64,000 nucleotides of DNA from DASXHD01 sp038239005 (GTDB taxonomy: Bacteria > Myxococcota_A > Polyangia > Polyangiales > Polyangiaceae), in NCBI GenBank assembly GCA_038239005.1, contig JBBSFE010000001.1, positions 62,001-126,000 on the forward strand, given 5' to 3'. A program made the position numbers and the translations under genes. Numbering within the stretch: position 1 is the first letter of the stretch; the number at the start of each line of letters is the position of its first letter. The notes beneath the pieces are model-generated. The model worked only from the letters and a program-made list of their open reading frames with translations, did no database searches and had not been told where the DNA came from. Positions 8,195 through 16,960 of this stretch are shown piece by piece.

Positions 8195-9030
8195 GCCGAC
8201 AGCGTGATCGCCGCTTTTCCGAGCCTTTCGACGAGCTCGCCCGCAAACCCCTGCATGGCCCCAAAACCACGGCTTTTCACGAGCGCCGCCTCGTCCATGT
8301 AAAGGCGACGGGCCATCTCCACTTGCACCGTATGAACGCCGCGATGGGGCCGACCCCAGTGGCGTGTCGTGAAACCGCCACGGTAGGGCTCGTCGTGTTT
8401 CACGCTGAGGCCGGCCTCTTTGCAGTGACGCTCGACGAGATCGATCAGCGACGGGTCGGCCGTCGTTCGGCCCTGCGTTCCCGGAACGATGTCGGCGCGG
8501 TCCACGTTGGCGTCGCCGTGACCGGTCCGACCGACACTGGGCATCGAGTGACCCGCAAGGAGCACGCACACGCCGAAGCGATCCATCTTTGCTTGAATCG
8601 CCTCAGCAAGAGCCGAGTGATACGGGCGATAAATTTCGTCGAGGCGCGCTTCGAGCTCGATGCGTTTGAGTGGATTCGTGAGGCATCGCTCGTTGTCGGT
8701 CGTGAGGCGCCACACGACGCCACGGGGCGCGCGCGGCGAGGTCGGCCCACCCACGACGGCTTCCGCATCGACATCGGTTTCGGCGCGATTGAGGTCGACG
8801 ACATACCTCGACACGCACGACACGAGAAGCGTCGCGCCCACGTCGCATGCGCTGCCGTAAATTTCGTCGACGAACAAATCCGCGTCGCGCGCGATGGACC
8901 TCGCCGATGCGAGCAAGCTCGTCGCAAATTGCGGCGGAACGCCGAGGCCTGCATGCGGAACTTCGACGATGATGGGCGTCTCGTTCTTTTGCGGCTGTGA
9001 CAGCACGAAGTGCGGTCCCACGACAGGCAC
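8191..9030 (-). CDS. hutG: N-formylglutamate amidohydrolase family protein
   Basis: 279 residues. The family hydrolyses N-formylglutamate to glutamate and formate in histidine degradation. Visible signatures are VEVPHAGLGVP, a DADLFVDEIY segment, RYVVDLNR, DNERCLTNPL, LLAGHSMPS and the long C-terminal block PYRGGFTTRHWGRPHRGVH with VQVEMARRLYM. These include the His and Glu positions expected for the metal site. No other hut genes are near; the gene lies between xerD and rpmB, so the exact substrate is inferred from the family only. Confidence 0.87.
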   Translation of the reverse strand: MPVVGPHFVLSQPQKNETPIIVEVPHAGLGVPPQFATSLLASARSIARDADLFVDEIYGSACDVGATLLVSCVSRYVVDLNRAETDVDAEAVVGGPTSPRAPRGVVWRLTTDNERCLTNPLKRIELEARLDEIYRPYHSALAEAIQAKMDRFGVCVLLAGHSMPSVGRTGHGDANVDRADIVPGTQGRTTADPSLIDLVERHCKEAGLSVKHDEPYRGGFTTRHWGRPHRGVHTVQVEMARRLYMDEAALVKSRGFGAMQGFAGELVERLGKAAITLSA

Positions 9031-9042
9031 TATAGAGCCAAG

Positions 9043-9921
9043 TTAGCCGCGCGGGTGCGATCGCTTGTGCGCGGCGTGGACGTGATCTTGCGCGACGCGC
9101 GTGTAGATTTCGGTCGTGCCGAGGTCGGCGTGCCCGAGCATCGCCTGAACCGCGCGCAAATCCGCGCCGCCCTGAAGGAGGTGCGTCGCGAAGGAATGTC
9201 GCATCTTGTGGGGCGAAACGGGCGAAGTGACACCCGCTGCGCGAGCATAGCGCTTGATGATCTTCCACACGGCCTGCCGCGTGAGCGCCCCGCCGCGCGG
9301 CGACAAGAAGAGAATGTTCGTCGGGCGTTTCGGAAGCCGTGCGGTCTTCGTGTACGTGTCGATCAGCCCGAGCGCGACCTCGCCCACCGGAACGAGTCGC
9401 CGCTTGTCGCCTTTGCCGCGCACCGACACGACGCCGCGCTCGCGATCGAGATCGCCGACTTTGAGCCCGCACAGCTCGGATACGCGAAGCCCGCATGCAT
9501 AGAGGAGATGCAGCATCGCGGTATCGCGCGCGCCGCGCGGTTTCGTGGCGTCGGGCTTGTCGGCGATGGCGACCACCTCGCGCTGCGAGAGCACGCGCGG
9601 CAAACGCTTGCCGAGCCGAGGTCGTTCGAGCAGCGCGCTCGGATCACTCTCGACGGCGCGCTCCTTCATCAAGAATTTGAAGAGGCCGCGAATCGCCGAG
9701 AGCTGCCGCGCGCTCGAACGCGCACCGAATCCACGTTTCGCGTTCGCGGCGAGCAATCCCGAGATGTCCGCTTCGGTGATGTCCTCGGCTGCAGCGTCAT
9801 CGCCCACGCGACCGGCCATCTGATTGAGATCCCGCGCGTACGCCTCGAGCGTGTTTTTGGAGAGCGCGCGCTCGACCCGAAGGTGATCGAGGTACGCATC
9901 GATGCTGCCGGCGAGATGCAC
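9043..9921 (-). CDS. xerD: Tyrosine recombinase XerD
   Basis: 292 residues, the usual length for XerC/XerD, which resolve chromosome dimers at dif. The N-terminal SAM-like domain (IDAYLDHLRVERALSKNTL) is followed by the catalytic domain. The catalytic residues are all visible: Arg in ACGLRVSELCGL, Lys in GKGDKRRLVPV, HKMRHSFATHLL, the second His in LGHADLGTTEIYTR and Tyr in that same motif. The sequence looks more like XerD than XerC, but this is not certain. It lies 13 bases downstream of trpC and 12 bases upstream of the amidohydrolase, so it is probably in one transcript with them. Confidence 0.92.
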   Translation of the reverse strand: MHLAGSIDAYLDHLRVERALSKNTLEAYARDLNQMAGRVGDDAAAEDITEADISGLLAANAKRGFGARSSARQLSAIRGLFKFLMKERAVESDPSALLERPRLGKRLPRVLSQREVVAIADKPDATKPRGARDTAMLHLLYACGLRVSELCGLKVGDLDRERGVVSVRGKGDKRRLVPVGEVALGLIDTYTKTARLPKRPTNILFLSPRGGALTRQAVWKIIKRYARAAGVTSPVSPHKMRHSFATHLLQGGADLRAVQAMLGHADLGTTEIYTRVAQDHVHAAHKRSHPRG

Positions 9922-9934
9922 GGCGTATTTTCGC

Positions 9935-10705
9935 TCATTTGGCGCGCCGGGCCAATATTCGTTTCAAAATATCGATTGGGTCGTCGGCGCGCATCAAGAC
10001 CTCGCCGACAAGCGCGGCGTCCGCGCGTCCGCGCGCGATGTGCTCGACGTCGCTGCCGTCGCGTATCCCCGAGAGATGAACGGCAACGACGTCTTTGGGA
10101 ACGCGCGCGAGGACGCGCTCGGCGCGATCGGCGTCCATCACGAGCGTGTCGAGATCGCGCGCGTTCACACCAACGACGCGCGCACCGGCGGCGACGGCGC
10201 GATCGAGCTCGGCATCGCCCGCAACCTCGACGAACGCTTCGAGCGATTGCGCATGGCACGCAGCGATGACCTCATCGAGTGCGGACCCCGGAAGGATTCG
10301 AACGATCACGAGCACCGCATCGGCGCCCGCTTCACGCGCGCGTTCGACTTGCACCGGATCGATCACGAACTCTTTTGCGAGAAGCGGCACGCTCACAGCG
10401 GCACGCACGAGCGCGAGATCCTCGTACGATCCACCGAAAAAAGGCCTATCGCAGAGCACGCTGATCATCGCCGCACCGTGCTCGGCATACACACGCGCCC
10501 GCTCCGCGACGCCAAGGACGGTCGAGAGTGCGCCCGCGCTCGGGCTCTTCCGCTTGATCTCCGTGATGAGCGAGAGCTCCTTCGGTCGCCGAAGCGCGCC
10601 GACGACATCGAGCGTCGTACGTGTCGATGCGTGCACGACGCGGGCCCGAAGCCCATCGAGCTCGGCGCGCTTCGAGGTGACGATGCGCTCGAGCAGCCCA
10701 CTCAT
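9935..10705 (-). CDS. trpC: Indole-3-glycerol phosphate synthase
   Basis: 256 residues, a single-function TrpC without a fused TrpF. The family converts carboxyphenylamino-deoxyribulose phosphate into indole-3-glycerol phosphate in tryptophan synthesis. Motifs: LITEIKRKSPSAG with the catalytic Lys, AISVL-like strand AMISVLCDRPFFGG, PLLAKEFVIDPVQV with the second Lys, a GVNARDLDTL block and AALVGEVLMRADDP. Its ATG overlaps the trpD stop (ATGA), showing translational coupling. The order trpG-trpD-trpC is a standard partial trp operon. Confidence 0.95.
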   Translation of the reverse strand: MSGLLERIVTSKRAELDGLRARVVHASTRTTLDVVGALRRPKELSLITEIKRKSPSAGALSTVLGVAERARVYAEHGAAMISVLCDRPFFGGSYEDLALVRAAVSVPLLAKEFVIDPVQVERAREAGADAVLVIVRILPGSALDEVIAACHAQSLEAFVEVAGDAELDRAVAAGARVVGVNARDLDTLVMDADRAERVLARVPKDVVAVHLSGIRDGSDVEHIARGRADAALVGEVLMRADDPIDILKRILARRAK

Positions 10706-11739
10706 GGCGCGGCCGGAATGATCGTGGGCCTCGCGACCTCGCGCCAGTCTTCGAGCGTTTGATTTGCCGCACCCGATTTCAACGCGGCATGTGCCGCATC
10801 GGCGGCCTCACGAAGACTCGGCGCGTGCCCCGCGACGTAGAGCATCGCCGCTGCGTTCAAGAGCACGGCCGTTTTGCCGGGATGGTCACCGTTCAACAAA
10901 ATCGTTTGAATATATGATGCGTTCTCGACCGCATCGCCGCCGTGCAGCGATTCGAGGCCGACGGGCTCGAGCCCGAAATCTTTCGGCGCCACGACGCGCT
11001 CGATCACGTCTTTTCCGCGAACCTCGAATACGCGCGTTTCGGCGGCGGGGCTGATTTCGTCGAGCCCGTCTTTGCTGCGAACGATCCATGCGCGCTCGCA
11101 CCCGAGGTCGGCGAGCACGCGCGCGAGCATCGGTTGGAGCGCGTCGTCGTAGACGCCAATCACTTGATGCGTTGCGCGCGCGGGATTCGCGATGGGCCCG
11201 AGCGCGTTGAAGATCGTGCGCACGCCGAGCTCGCGACGCGCTTCGGCCGCATGACGAAGGGCAGGGTGATGCGCCGGCGCGAACAAGAACGTGATGCTCA
11301 CATCGCGAAGCACTTCGGCTTGCCGCTCGGGCGTCATGTTGATCGGAAGCCCGAGCGCTTCGATCACGTCGGCGCTTCCGCACTTGCTCGAGATCGATCG
11401 ATTGCCGTGCTTCGCAACCGGAACACCGCACGCTGCGACGACGATTGCGGCCGCAGTCGACACGTTGAACGTGTGAGCGCCATCACCACCCGTTCCGCAG
11501 GTATCGGCGACGAGCGGCAAACCGTGATCGACCACGGTCATGTGCGATCGAAGCGCGCGCGCGGCCGCCGCGATCGCTCCTGCGGTTTCCCCACGCACGC
11601 GCACCGCAGAGACGAACGCGCCGACTTGCACGGACGTCCAAGCGCCCGACAAAATCGAATCGAACGCATCGCCGACGAGCCCCGCATCGAGCATGGGCGC
11701 GCCGAGCAATCTCCCCATTGCATCGGCGAACGTGATCAC
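10702..11739 (-). CDS. trpD: Anthranilate phosphoribosyltransferase
   Basis: 345 residues. TrpD joins anthranilate to phosphoribosyl pyrophosphate. The CGTGGDGAHTFNVSTAAAIV block (PRPP site), VAKHGNRSISSKCGSADVIE and FLFAPAHHPALRH are diagnostic, as is RTIFNALGPIANPA. The open frame runs to 11910, but a GTG at 11739 overlapping the trpG stop gives the normal TrpD N-terminus (ITFADAMGRLL), so I place the start there. The trpC start overlaps its stop. Confidence 0.94.
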   Translation of the reverse strand: MITFADAMGRLLGAPMLDAGLVGDAFDSILSGAWTSVQVGAFVSAVRVRGETAGAIAAAARALRSHMTVVDHGLPLVADTCGTGGDGAHTFNVSTAAAIVVAACGVPVAKHGNRSISSKCGSADVIEALGLPINMTPERQAEVLRDVSITFLFAPAHHPALRHAAEARRELGVRTIFNALGPIANPARATHQVIGVYDDALQPMLARVLADLGCERAWIVRSKDGLDEISPAAETRVFEVRGKDVIERVVAPKDFGLEPVGLESLHGGDAVENASYIQTILLNGDHPGKTAVLLNAAAMLYVAGHAPSLREAADAAHAALKSGAANQTLEDWREVARPTIIPAAP

Positions 11740-12332
11740 GGCGAGCCTCGCGGAGCTCGAGACAGCCCGCCGAGCCAATTGCAGAGCAGCGATTTCCCCG
11801 AGAGCGTGAGGATGCTTTCCGGATGAAACTGCACGCCCTCGATCGCGAGCGTTTTGTGCCTGAGCCCCATGATTTCCCCCTCCGCCGTCCAGGCGCTCAC
11901 TTCGAGACAATCCGGAAGCGATGCGCGCTCGACGATGAGTGAATGGTAACGCGTCGCCTCGAACGGATTGTCGAGACCGGAAAAAATCGTCCGCCCGTCA
12001 TGCTGGATGGGCGAGGTCTTGCCGTGCATCAATCGATCGGCGCGAACGACGCGCCCGCCAAACGCCTGCCCAATCGCCTGATGGCCCAGGCAAACGCCGA
12101 AAATCGGCAGCTTTCCTGAAATCGTTTCAATGGAGTTTAGCGAGATGCCGGCTTCGTTCGGCGTGCAGGGGCCGGGCGAGATCAGAAGACCGTTCGCGCC
12201 GCGCTGAAGGATCTCTTCGGGCGTCGTGGCGTCGTTCTTCACGACCTCGCACGTCGCGCCGAGCTCGCCAAGATACTGCACGAGGTTCCACGTGAACGAG
12301 TCGTAGTTGTCGATGATGACGACGCGAGGCAT
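11736..12332 (-). CDS. trpG: Anthranilate synthase glutaminase component
   Basis: 198 residues from the ATG at 12332 (MPRVVIIDNYDSFTWNL). It is a class I glutamine amidotransferase supplying ammonia to anthranilate synthase. The catalytic Cys lies in PIFGVCLGHQAIGQAFGG, and the His-Glu pair in GVQFHPESILT. No trpE or pabB is in the window, so it may serve either anthranilate or aminodeoxychorismate synthase. Placement just ahead of trpD favours TrpG. It follows a lipoprotein gene by seven bases. Confidence 0.93.
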   Translation of the reverse strand: MPRVVIIDNYDSFTWNLVQYLGELGATCEVVKNDATTPEEILQRGANGLLISPGPCTPNEAGISLNSIETISGKLPIFGVCLGHQAIGQAFGGRVVRADRLMHGKTSPIQHDGRTIFSGLDNPFEATRYHSLIVERASLPDCLEVSAWTAEGEIMGLRHKTLAIEGVQFHPESILTLSGKSLLCNWLGGLSRAPRGSP

Positions 12333-12339
12333 CGCGCTC

Positions 12340-12792
12340 TCATCGTACTCCGTGATCAACCTCGGTGAATAGCGTGCGCGCGCGCCGCTCGATTTCGATT
12401 TGTTTGTTCATCGACGCGAGCACGAGCTCGTCCACGTGCGACTCGAGCGCCACTTCGTATTCGTCGATCGCGTTCTTGCGATCCGTCACGAGCGCGACAA
12501 GCTCGGTCTTTTGTTTTTTTCCCCACGCCGTTCGCGCGGCGACGCTCGATGCGCCGTCGAACGCGGCCTTCGCAGCAGGCTCCGACGTTCGTTTCAATAT
12601 ATCGACGGCGGCCTCTTCGTGACCCGCGCGCGACTCACGGTCAGCGTCGCCGAGCGTCTTGGCAGTCGCCTCGTCGAGGGAGAGAGCGCTCTTCAAATCG
12701 CTCCGATCGAGCACCCGAGGGTCTGGATGATCGCAGCCGATCGCGACCAGCGCGGCGGCGGCGATCACTAGGCGACGGAACAGGCGTTCCAA
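12340..12792 (-). CDS. Predicted lipoprotein with helical coiled domain
   Basis: No ATG gives a sensible N-terminus. A TTG at 12792 gives MERLFRRLVIAAAALVAIGC, a textbook lipoprotein signal with lipobox AIGC, and a 150-residue product. This start lies inside the end of the PilZ gene in another frame. The mature protein is charged and alpha-helical, with probable coiled coil in the last 60 residues (ALESHVDELVLASMNKQIEI). No family is recognised. It could instead begin at a GTG at 12765 (12765-12763), which would leave a very short signal. It precedes trpG by seven bases. Confidence 0.65.
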   Translation of the reverse strand: MERLFRRLVIAAAALVAIGCDHPDPRVLDRSDLKSALSLDEATAKTLGDADRESRAGHEEAAVDILKRTSEPAAKAAFDGASSVAARTAWGKKQKTELVALVTDRKNAIDEYEVALESHVDELVLASMNKQIEIERRARTLFTEVDHGVR

Positions 12793-13091
12793 CGAACGAG
12801 CTGGCGCAGCTGAGCGCGCTCGAGCAAATCCGCGTAGGTGATGCGAAGTGCCTGAAACTTGCCGGATTGGCGCACGATCTCGGCCCAAAGCCAAAGCTTG
12901 TGAGCGCTCCCCGGAATGCCGAGCTCGAGCGAAAACGTCTTGTCGGGTGTCTTGGGTTCTAGGGTCGTGCGAATCAGCATCCCGCTTTCCGATAGCTCCC
13001 GAAGCTCCACGAGGTGGGGGAAGCCATCCAGGTGCTTGTTCATCCAGAGCGGTGCTGCGAGCCGAGCTCGCGTCGAGATGCGGCGATCCAT
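12768..13091 (-). CDS. PilZ-like domain protein
   Basis: 107 residues from the ATG at 13091 (MDRRISTRARLAAPLWM). The N-terminal RRxxxR-like arginines and the later ELSESGMLIRTT resemble the RxxxR and (D/N)xSxxG c-di-GMP motifs of PilZ domains. The Asp/Asn of the second motif is replaced by Glu-Leu-Ser context, so binding is uncertain. The open frame continues to 13343, but the extension is low-quality sequence. Likely a small c-di-GMP effector or a degenerate relative. It is the first gene of the minus-strand trp run. Confidence 0.65.
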   Translation of the reverse strand: MDRRISTRARLAAPLWMNKHLDGFPHLVELRELSESGMLIRTTLEPKTPDKTFSLELGIPGSAHKLWLWAEIVRQSGKFQALRITYADLLERAQLRQLVRWNACSVA

Positions 13092-13384
13092 TGCCAAATT
13101 GTAGGTCGATGTAGTTTCGATGGGCCAATATAACTGCCTTAACGCAGAGATCACGTCGATCGATACGGTCTTGCCGCGCCGTAGTGACCGACGAGCGGCA
13201 GCGAGGCAAGCGCGGCCCGGCCGCGAGACTGTCGATCCGCCTCGCGTGCTGGCGGCAAAGACCTCGCGGCGTGCGCTTTCTGGGAGCATCCACGCGCCGG
13301 CCCCGCCGGTTTTGTCTCGCTGCCGCCGGTCGATGACGACCACGTTGCAGGCCGACCAACTCGACTACGCTTTGGGATTAGCGT
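13092..13384. other. Divergent intergenic region without a gene
   Basis: About 350 bases separate the divergent PilZ gene and the membrane protein at 13439. I see no coding sequence here that I can support; the open frames that cross it are extensions of neighbours. On the minus strand a TATATT at about 13133-13128 could be a -10 for the PilZ-trp run, but no good -35 accompanies it. Confidence 0.5.
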
Positions 13385-13413
13385 TTGACACGAAACGCGC
13401 TGGGAAACTAACG
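13385..13413 (+). promoter_or_regulatory. Candidate promoter for the membrane protein gene at 13439
   Basis: An exact -35 hexamer TTGACA is at 13385-13390. About 17 bases later lies CTAACG (13408-13413), a weak -10. The predicted transcript would begin near 13420, leaving a leader of about 20 bases before the ATG at 13439. The -35 is convincing and the -10 is not. Confidence 0.35.
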
Positions 13414-13438
13414 TTCCCCCGCTTGGTGGAGACTGTCG

Positions 13439-14620
13439 ATGGCCGAAGAAAAAAAGAAGATTGACCTGAAAGCGCGCCTTGGCAAAGGCGCACCGACGCC
13501 GACGCCGCCCCCCGCGGGCACGTCAGCGCCAGCCGCAGTGCCGTCCGCTCCTGGAGCACCGCCTCCAGGAATATCGGGACCGGGCTTGCCCGTGCCTCCC
13601 GGTGTGCCGGTCGGCCCCGCGCCCTTCGACCCGACCAATCCGCTCGCAGCGGTTGCAGCTGCGCGTCCGATGTCGGTCGCCGCGCCGGCTCAATCGCAGC
13701 GCATCGAAGTCGACGAGATGGCGGTGCAACAAGCCGCAGGTCGCGCACGCAAGACTGGATTCATCATTGCGTTCATCGCGCTCCTACTCGGTATCGGCGC
13801 CGGCTTCGTTGGCGGTCAGGCCAAAGAAGCAGGCGATGGTCGCACGCAAGCCCGCGGCGACGCAGCCGACCTCAAGAAATCGGTCGACGCCGCCAAGCTG
13901 AAGATCGACGACATGGCGACGAAGCTCGAAGCCGGCGAAAAGCTCCTCGCGGACAAAACGCAAAAGCAGTTCCCGAAAGATCTCGCCAACCAGCTCGGCG
14001 GGATCAACGTCGACTTCTCTGGCGAGCTCCTCGCGGGTCGGCGCTTCTCCGGCTTCTCGAAGGACACCTCGAAGCTCCTCTTCGACTTCGTCACCTCCGT
14101 CAGCGCGCTGAACGATCACAAGACGGCCATCAAGAATCTTCTCACGAAGCTCGAGAAGCCAATCACCGAGCAGTTTGCCGCGAGCGCATCGGGCGCACAC
14201 TCGATTCAATACGTCGCGCTCTTCGGCGGCACGTCCGGAAAAGATTCGGCCGGCAACTTCACCGGGAACCTCGCCGCGCTGAACCCGCCGCTCAGCTTCA
14301 CGGGCGACGCGCCCACGCTTCCGCCGGACATCAAAGCGAACTTCTCCGGTCAGAACGTCAGCGTGCCGAAGTACAAGGGCGGCAACTTGAACGATCCGTC
14401 GGCCGTTTACATCACGCCGGGCAGCTTCGAAGCCGTGTGCCCGTCGGATACGAAATCGGTCGTCGCCCAGCTCGGCATCAAGCTGCACGATCTCATCATG
14501 GAGATCCGCGGCGAGGGCAAGCCGGTCGGCGAAATCGTCCAAGACGTGAAGCTCGGCATCGACGAGCAAGCCGATCTCCTCAGCAAAGGTCTCGAAAAGA
14601 CCGCGGCTGGAACCAAGTAG
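13439..14620 (+). CDS. Membrane protein with proline-rich N-terminus, unknown function
   Basis: 393 residues. A lysine-rich start (MAEEKKKIDLKARLGKG) is followed by a Pro/Ala/Gly low-complexity stretch to about residue 80 and a single transmembrane helix at about 104-122 (TGFIIAFIALLLGIGAGFVG). The rest, about 270 residues, is probably periplasmic: a short coiled-coil-like helix (DLKKSVDAAKLKIDDMATKL), then a mixed domain. The orientation resembles a type II anchor. I do not recognise the family. It faces away from the PilZ gene and converges with a minus-strand pair. Confidence 0.75.
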   Translation: MAEEKKKIDLKARLGKGAPTPTPPPAGTSAPAAVPSAPGAPPPGISGPGLPVPPGVPVGPAPFDPTNPLAAVAAARPMSVAAPAQSQRIEVDEMAVQQAAGRARKTGFIIAFIALLLGIGAGFVGGQAKEAGDGRTQARGDAADLKKSVDAAKLKIDDMATKLEAGEKLLADKTQKQFPKDLANQLGGINVDFSGELLAGRRFSGFSKDTSKLLFDFVTSVSALNDHKTAIKNLLTKLEKPITEQFAASASGAHSIQYVALFGGTSGKDSAGNFTGNLAALNPPLSFTGDAPTLPPDIKANFSGQNVSVPKYKGGNLNDPSAVYITPGSFEAVCPSDTKSVVAQLGIKLHDLIMEIRGEGKPVGEIVQDVKLGIDEQADLLSKGLEKTAAGTK

Positions 14621-14628
14621 TCGGCCTG

Positions 14629-14964
14629 CTAGGCTCGCGCGTGAACGAGATCCAGTCGTGAGGCTGGGTCGAGCTCCGCGGTAATGCCCACGTAGCCACG
14701 CAGCAAAAGCGCGGCGCATCGCGCGCTGCGTGCAATCGGTTTTCGTCCGAACGCCGAAAGAATGCCGCGGCTGCGTGATGCGTCTGGAAGGATCACCACG
14801 ATCGTTTCAGGTGCGAGCGTCGATGCTTCGGGGATCGCATCCATCGAGCCTTCATCATCCACCTGAATCGCGATCGCTCGAGCGCTGTCGCTCCATGTTG
14901 CGCCGAACGGTGGATGGCGTGGTCGCGTGCCGCGGCCGGCAAATCGAATTTCAGAGAGCGTCAC
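14629..14964 (-). CDS. Small hypothetical protein coupled to the CorC-like gene
   Basis: 111 residues starting at a GTG (14964) that overlaps the stop of the CBS-domain gene as GTGA, the same coupling seen throughout the window; this is the main reason to accept it. The product has no signal peptide or membrane helix. A central strand-like segment (APETIVVILPDASRS) and LLLRGYVGITAELD near the end are the most structured parts. No family is recognised. Confidence 0.5.
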   Translation of the reverse strand: MTLSEIRFAGRGTRPRHPPFGATWSDSARAIAIQVDDEGSMDAIPEASTLAPETIVVILPDASRSRGILSAFGRKPIARSARCAALLLRGYVGITAELDPASRLDLVHARA

Positions 14965-16202
14965 GCGACCGCGACCTCCACTTTGACGACGCGACGCTCG
15001 TCCGCTTCGCGAACGGTGAAGCTGAGCCCGTCGATCGAAATCGTGGTGCCCGCAGGCGGCACGCGCCCGGCGCGATTGACGATGAGACCACCGAGCGATT
15101 CGAAGTCGTCGCTCTTGGCGATGTCTCGTTTCAGATGCGCGGCAAGATCGGCGAGCGACACGGACCCATCGGCGACGAAGTGGCCGTTGCCAAGATCTTC
15201 GAACGGACCATCGGTGTCGTACTCGTCGCGGATTTCGCCGACGAGCTCTTCGAGAACGTCCTCGAGGGTGACGACGCCCGCCGTGCCGCCGAATTCATCG
15301 GTGACGATCGCGAGGTGCTGACGCTTGGCTTTCATGTCGCGCAGCACGGTGGCGAGCGGCTGCGTTTCGGTGACGAAGAACGCGGGGCTGCGAATGAGAT
15401 CTGCGAGCTTGCCCGTCTCGAGTTGGTTGTCGCGCACCACCCGAAAGAGGTCTTTGACATAGAGAAGGCCGACGATCTGATCGAGCGTCTCGCGATAGAC
15501 CGGGTAGCGCGAGTGACCGTCGCTGGAGACGATCTCGAGTGTGCGCGCCACCGAGGTCGATACGTCGATCGCGGAGATCTTCGGGCGCGGAACCATGATT
15601 TCGCCGGCCCGGATTTTTTTGAACTCGAGTGCGTTGCGGATCATCTGCGCGGGCTCGTTGGCGAGTGCGCCGGTGCGTTCGCCTTGCGTGACGATCCAGT
15701 TCACCTCGGCCTCGGTCGTGCGGGCATCGCGACCGCGCTTCGGAACCAAACGCGCCATCGTGCGGCCAATCCATGCAAGCGGCTCGGCGAGCGGCGCGGC
15801 CGCCCACTCGATCGGGCGAAGCACGCGGAGGGCGAGCGAGCCGAGCTTTTCGGGCCTCTGCCGGCCGAGCGTGCCGAGCACTTCGGCGAGCGTGCCGTAC
15901 GTGACGAGCGCGCCGAGCATCGCGAAAATGGGCCCAAATCGACGGATGTGGACCTCATCGGCGGCTTGCTGGAGAAGCGCGGCGGCGATGGCAATCGACG
16001 TGATGCGGCAGACGAGCCAGCGCGAGAGAATGCGCGACCGATCGCGCGTGTAGCGCGAAAATGCGGACTTCGCGTCGCGCGCAAACGATTGAAGGACCGC
16101 TTCCGGGATGGCCGTGACGGCAGCGTCACCGGCCGCGAAAAGTGAGCCGATCACCGACGCAATGACCGCGCCCGCAATCCATCCGACCGGCGTGTCCGAC
16201 AT
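14961..16202 (-). CDS. CNNM/CorC-family transporter-like protein with CBS domains
   Basis: 413 residues from the ATG at 16202, which has an AGGGG ribosome-binding site; the much longer open frame upstream is noise. The N-terminal 130 residues contain the CNNM membrane domain. A CBS pair (about 190-310) follows, with the family hallmarks EIMVPRPKISAID, HSRYPVYRETLDQIVGLLYV and IVTDEFGGTAGVVTLEDVLE. A C-terminal CorC_HlyC domain follows (GGLIVNRAGRVPPAGTTISI). Related proteins export or sense Mg2+ (or Co2+). The specific ion is not readable. Confidence 0.9.
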   Translation of the reverse strand: MSDTPVGWIAGAVIASVIGSLFAAGDAAVTAIPEAVLQSFARDAKSAFSRYTRDRSRILSRWLVCRITSIAIAAALLQQAADEVHIRRFGPIFAMLGALVTYGTLAEVLGTLGRQRPEKLGSLALRVLRPIEWAAAPLAEPLAWIGRTMARLVPKRGRDARTTEAEVNWIVTQGERTGALANEPAQMIRNALEFKKIRAGEIMVPRPKISAIDVSTSVARTLEIVSSDGHSRYPVYRETLDQIVGLLYVKDLFRVVRDNQLETGKLADLIRSPAFFVTETQPLATVLRDMKAKRQHLAIVTDEFGGTAGVVTLEDVLEELVGEIRDEYDTDGPFEDLGNGHFVADGSVSLADLAAHLKRDIAKSDDFESLGGLIVNRAGRVPPAGTTISIDGLSFTVREADERRVVKVEVAVA

Positions 16203-16321
16203 CCCCTGGCAAACGTAGCGCAACGAGCGTGCCGAAGGCAGGCGAAGTGGCTCCTGCTGCGAAGTGCGGCGGGAGGCCGCACGTTCGCAACTTTGTCGGT
16301 TGTGGGGCCGATGGGCACGCG

Positions 16322-16960
16322 ATGACGCCGACCAGCAAACCCGCCACATCCGCGCCCGCGCGTTCGCCGACCGCGCAGAACGCTCCAGCTGCACCGCACG
16401 GGCTGATGCTTCCGCCGAAAGGCGCGAGCTTCGTGAACGTGCTCGCCTCGCTGACGCCCGCGCTCGCGCTCGCACCGAAGGGCACGGTGGCGCCGAATGG
16501 GTGCATGATGCAAGCATCTCAGCCGCACGTAGCGGTGGCAGCCGTTCATCCCGATGCGGAGAAGCGCGCCCCATACAAACGGCCCGATCACGAGAGTGGC
16601 GAGGAGCTCGACCCGGCGATGCGTCAAACCGCTCAGCTCGCTCCGCCAATCGGAACGATGACGAGCGCGGAGAGCGAAACGTCGAAGCTTGCCTCGCAGA
16701 CGCGCGTGTCACTCGAAGACTTGGTGCCGCAGCTCGTGAAGAAAATCGCGTGGAGTGGTGACGCACAACGCGGCACCGTGCGCATGGAGCTCGGTGCCGG
16801 AGAGCTCGCAGGCGCGACGCTGACCGTGAGTGCCGAAGCAGGCCGCGTGAGCGTTCACATGCAAACGCCACCGGGAACGGACATCGCCGCGTGGCGCGAA
16901 AGACTCACGTCGCGTTTGGAAGGGCGGGGCTTGTCGCTGGAGTCGGTGTCGGTCGAGTGA
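16322..16960 (+). CDS. FliK/SctP-like C-terminal domain protein
   Basis: 212 residues from the ATG at 16322; an in-frame ATG at 16229 would add 31 residues but leaves only 26 bases to the divergent CorC-like start. The first 130 residues are Pro/Ala-rich and disordered. The last 70 (GTVRMELGAGELAGATLTVS, GRVSVHMQTPPG, then a helix and LSLESVSVE) resemble the C-terminal domain of flagellar hook-length proteins FliK and the type III needle-length protein SctP/YscP. No other flagellar or secretion gene is near. The 3' end overlaps the convergent dipeptidase gene by 56 bases. Confidence 0.6.
   Translation: MTPTSKPATSAPARSPTAQNAPAAPHGLMLPPKGASFVNVLASLTPALALAPKGTVAPNGCMMQASQPHVAVAAVHPDAEKRAPYKRPDHESGEELDPAMRQTAQLAPPIGTMTSAESETSKLASQTRVSLEDLVPQLVKKIAWSGDAQRGTVRMELGAGELAGATLTVSAEAGRVSVHMQTPPGTDIAAWRERLTSRLEGRGLSLESVSVE

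Noticed and set aside
11731..11740. Palindrome CGTGATCACG at the trpG/trpD junction as an operator
   Set aside because: It is fully explained by the overlapping TGA stop and GTG start codons; no second copy supports an operator.
14961..16871. Longer 636-codon version of the CorC-like gene
   Set aside because: The extra 223 residues are antisense to the FliK-like gene and Arg/Ser-rich; the ATG at 16202 has a good ribosome-binding site and begins the membrane domain.
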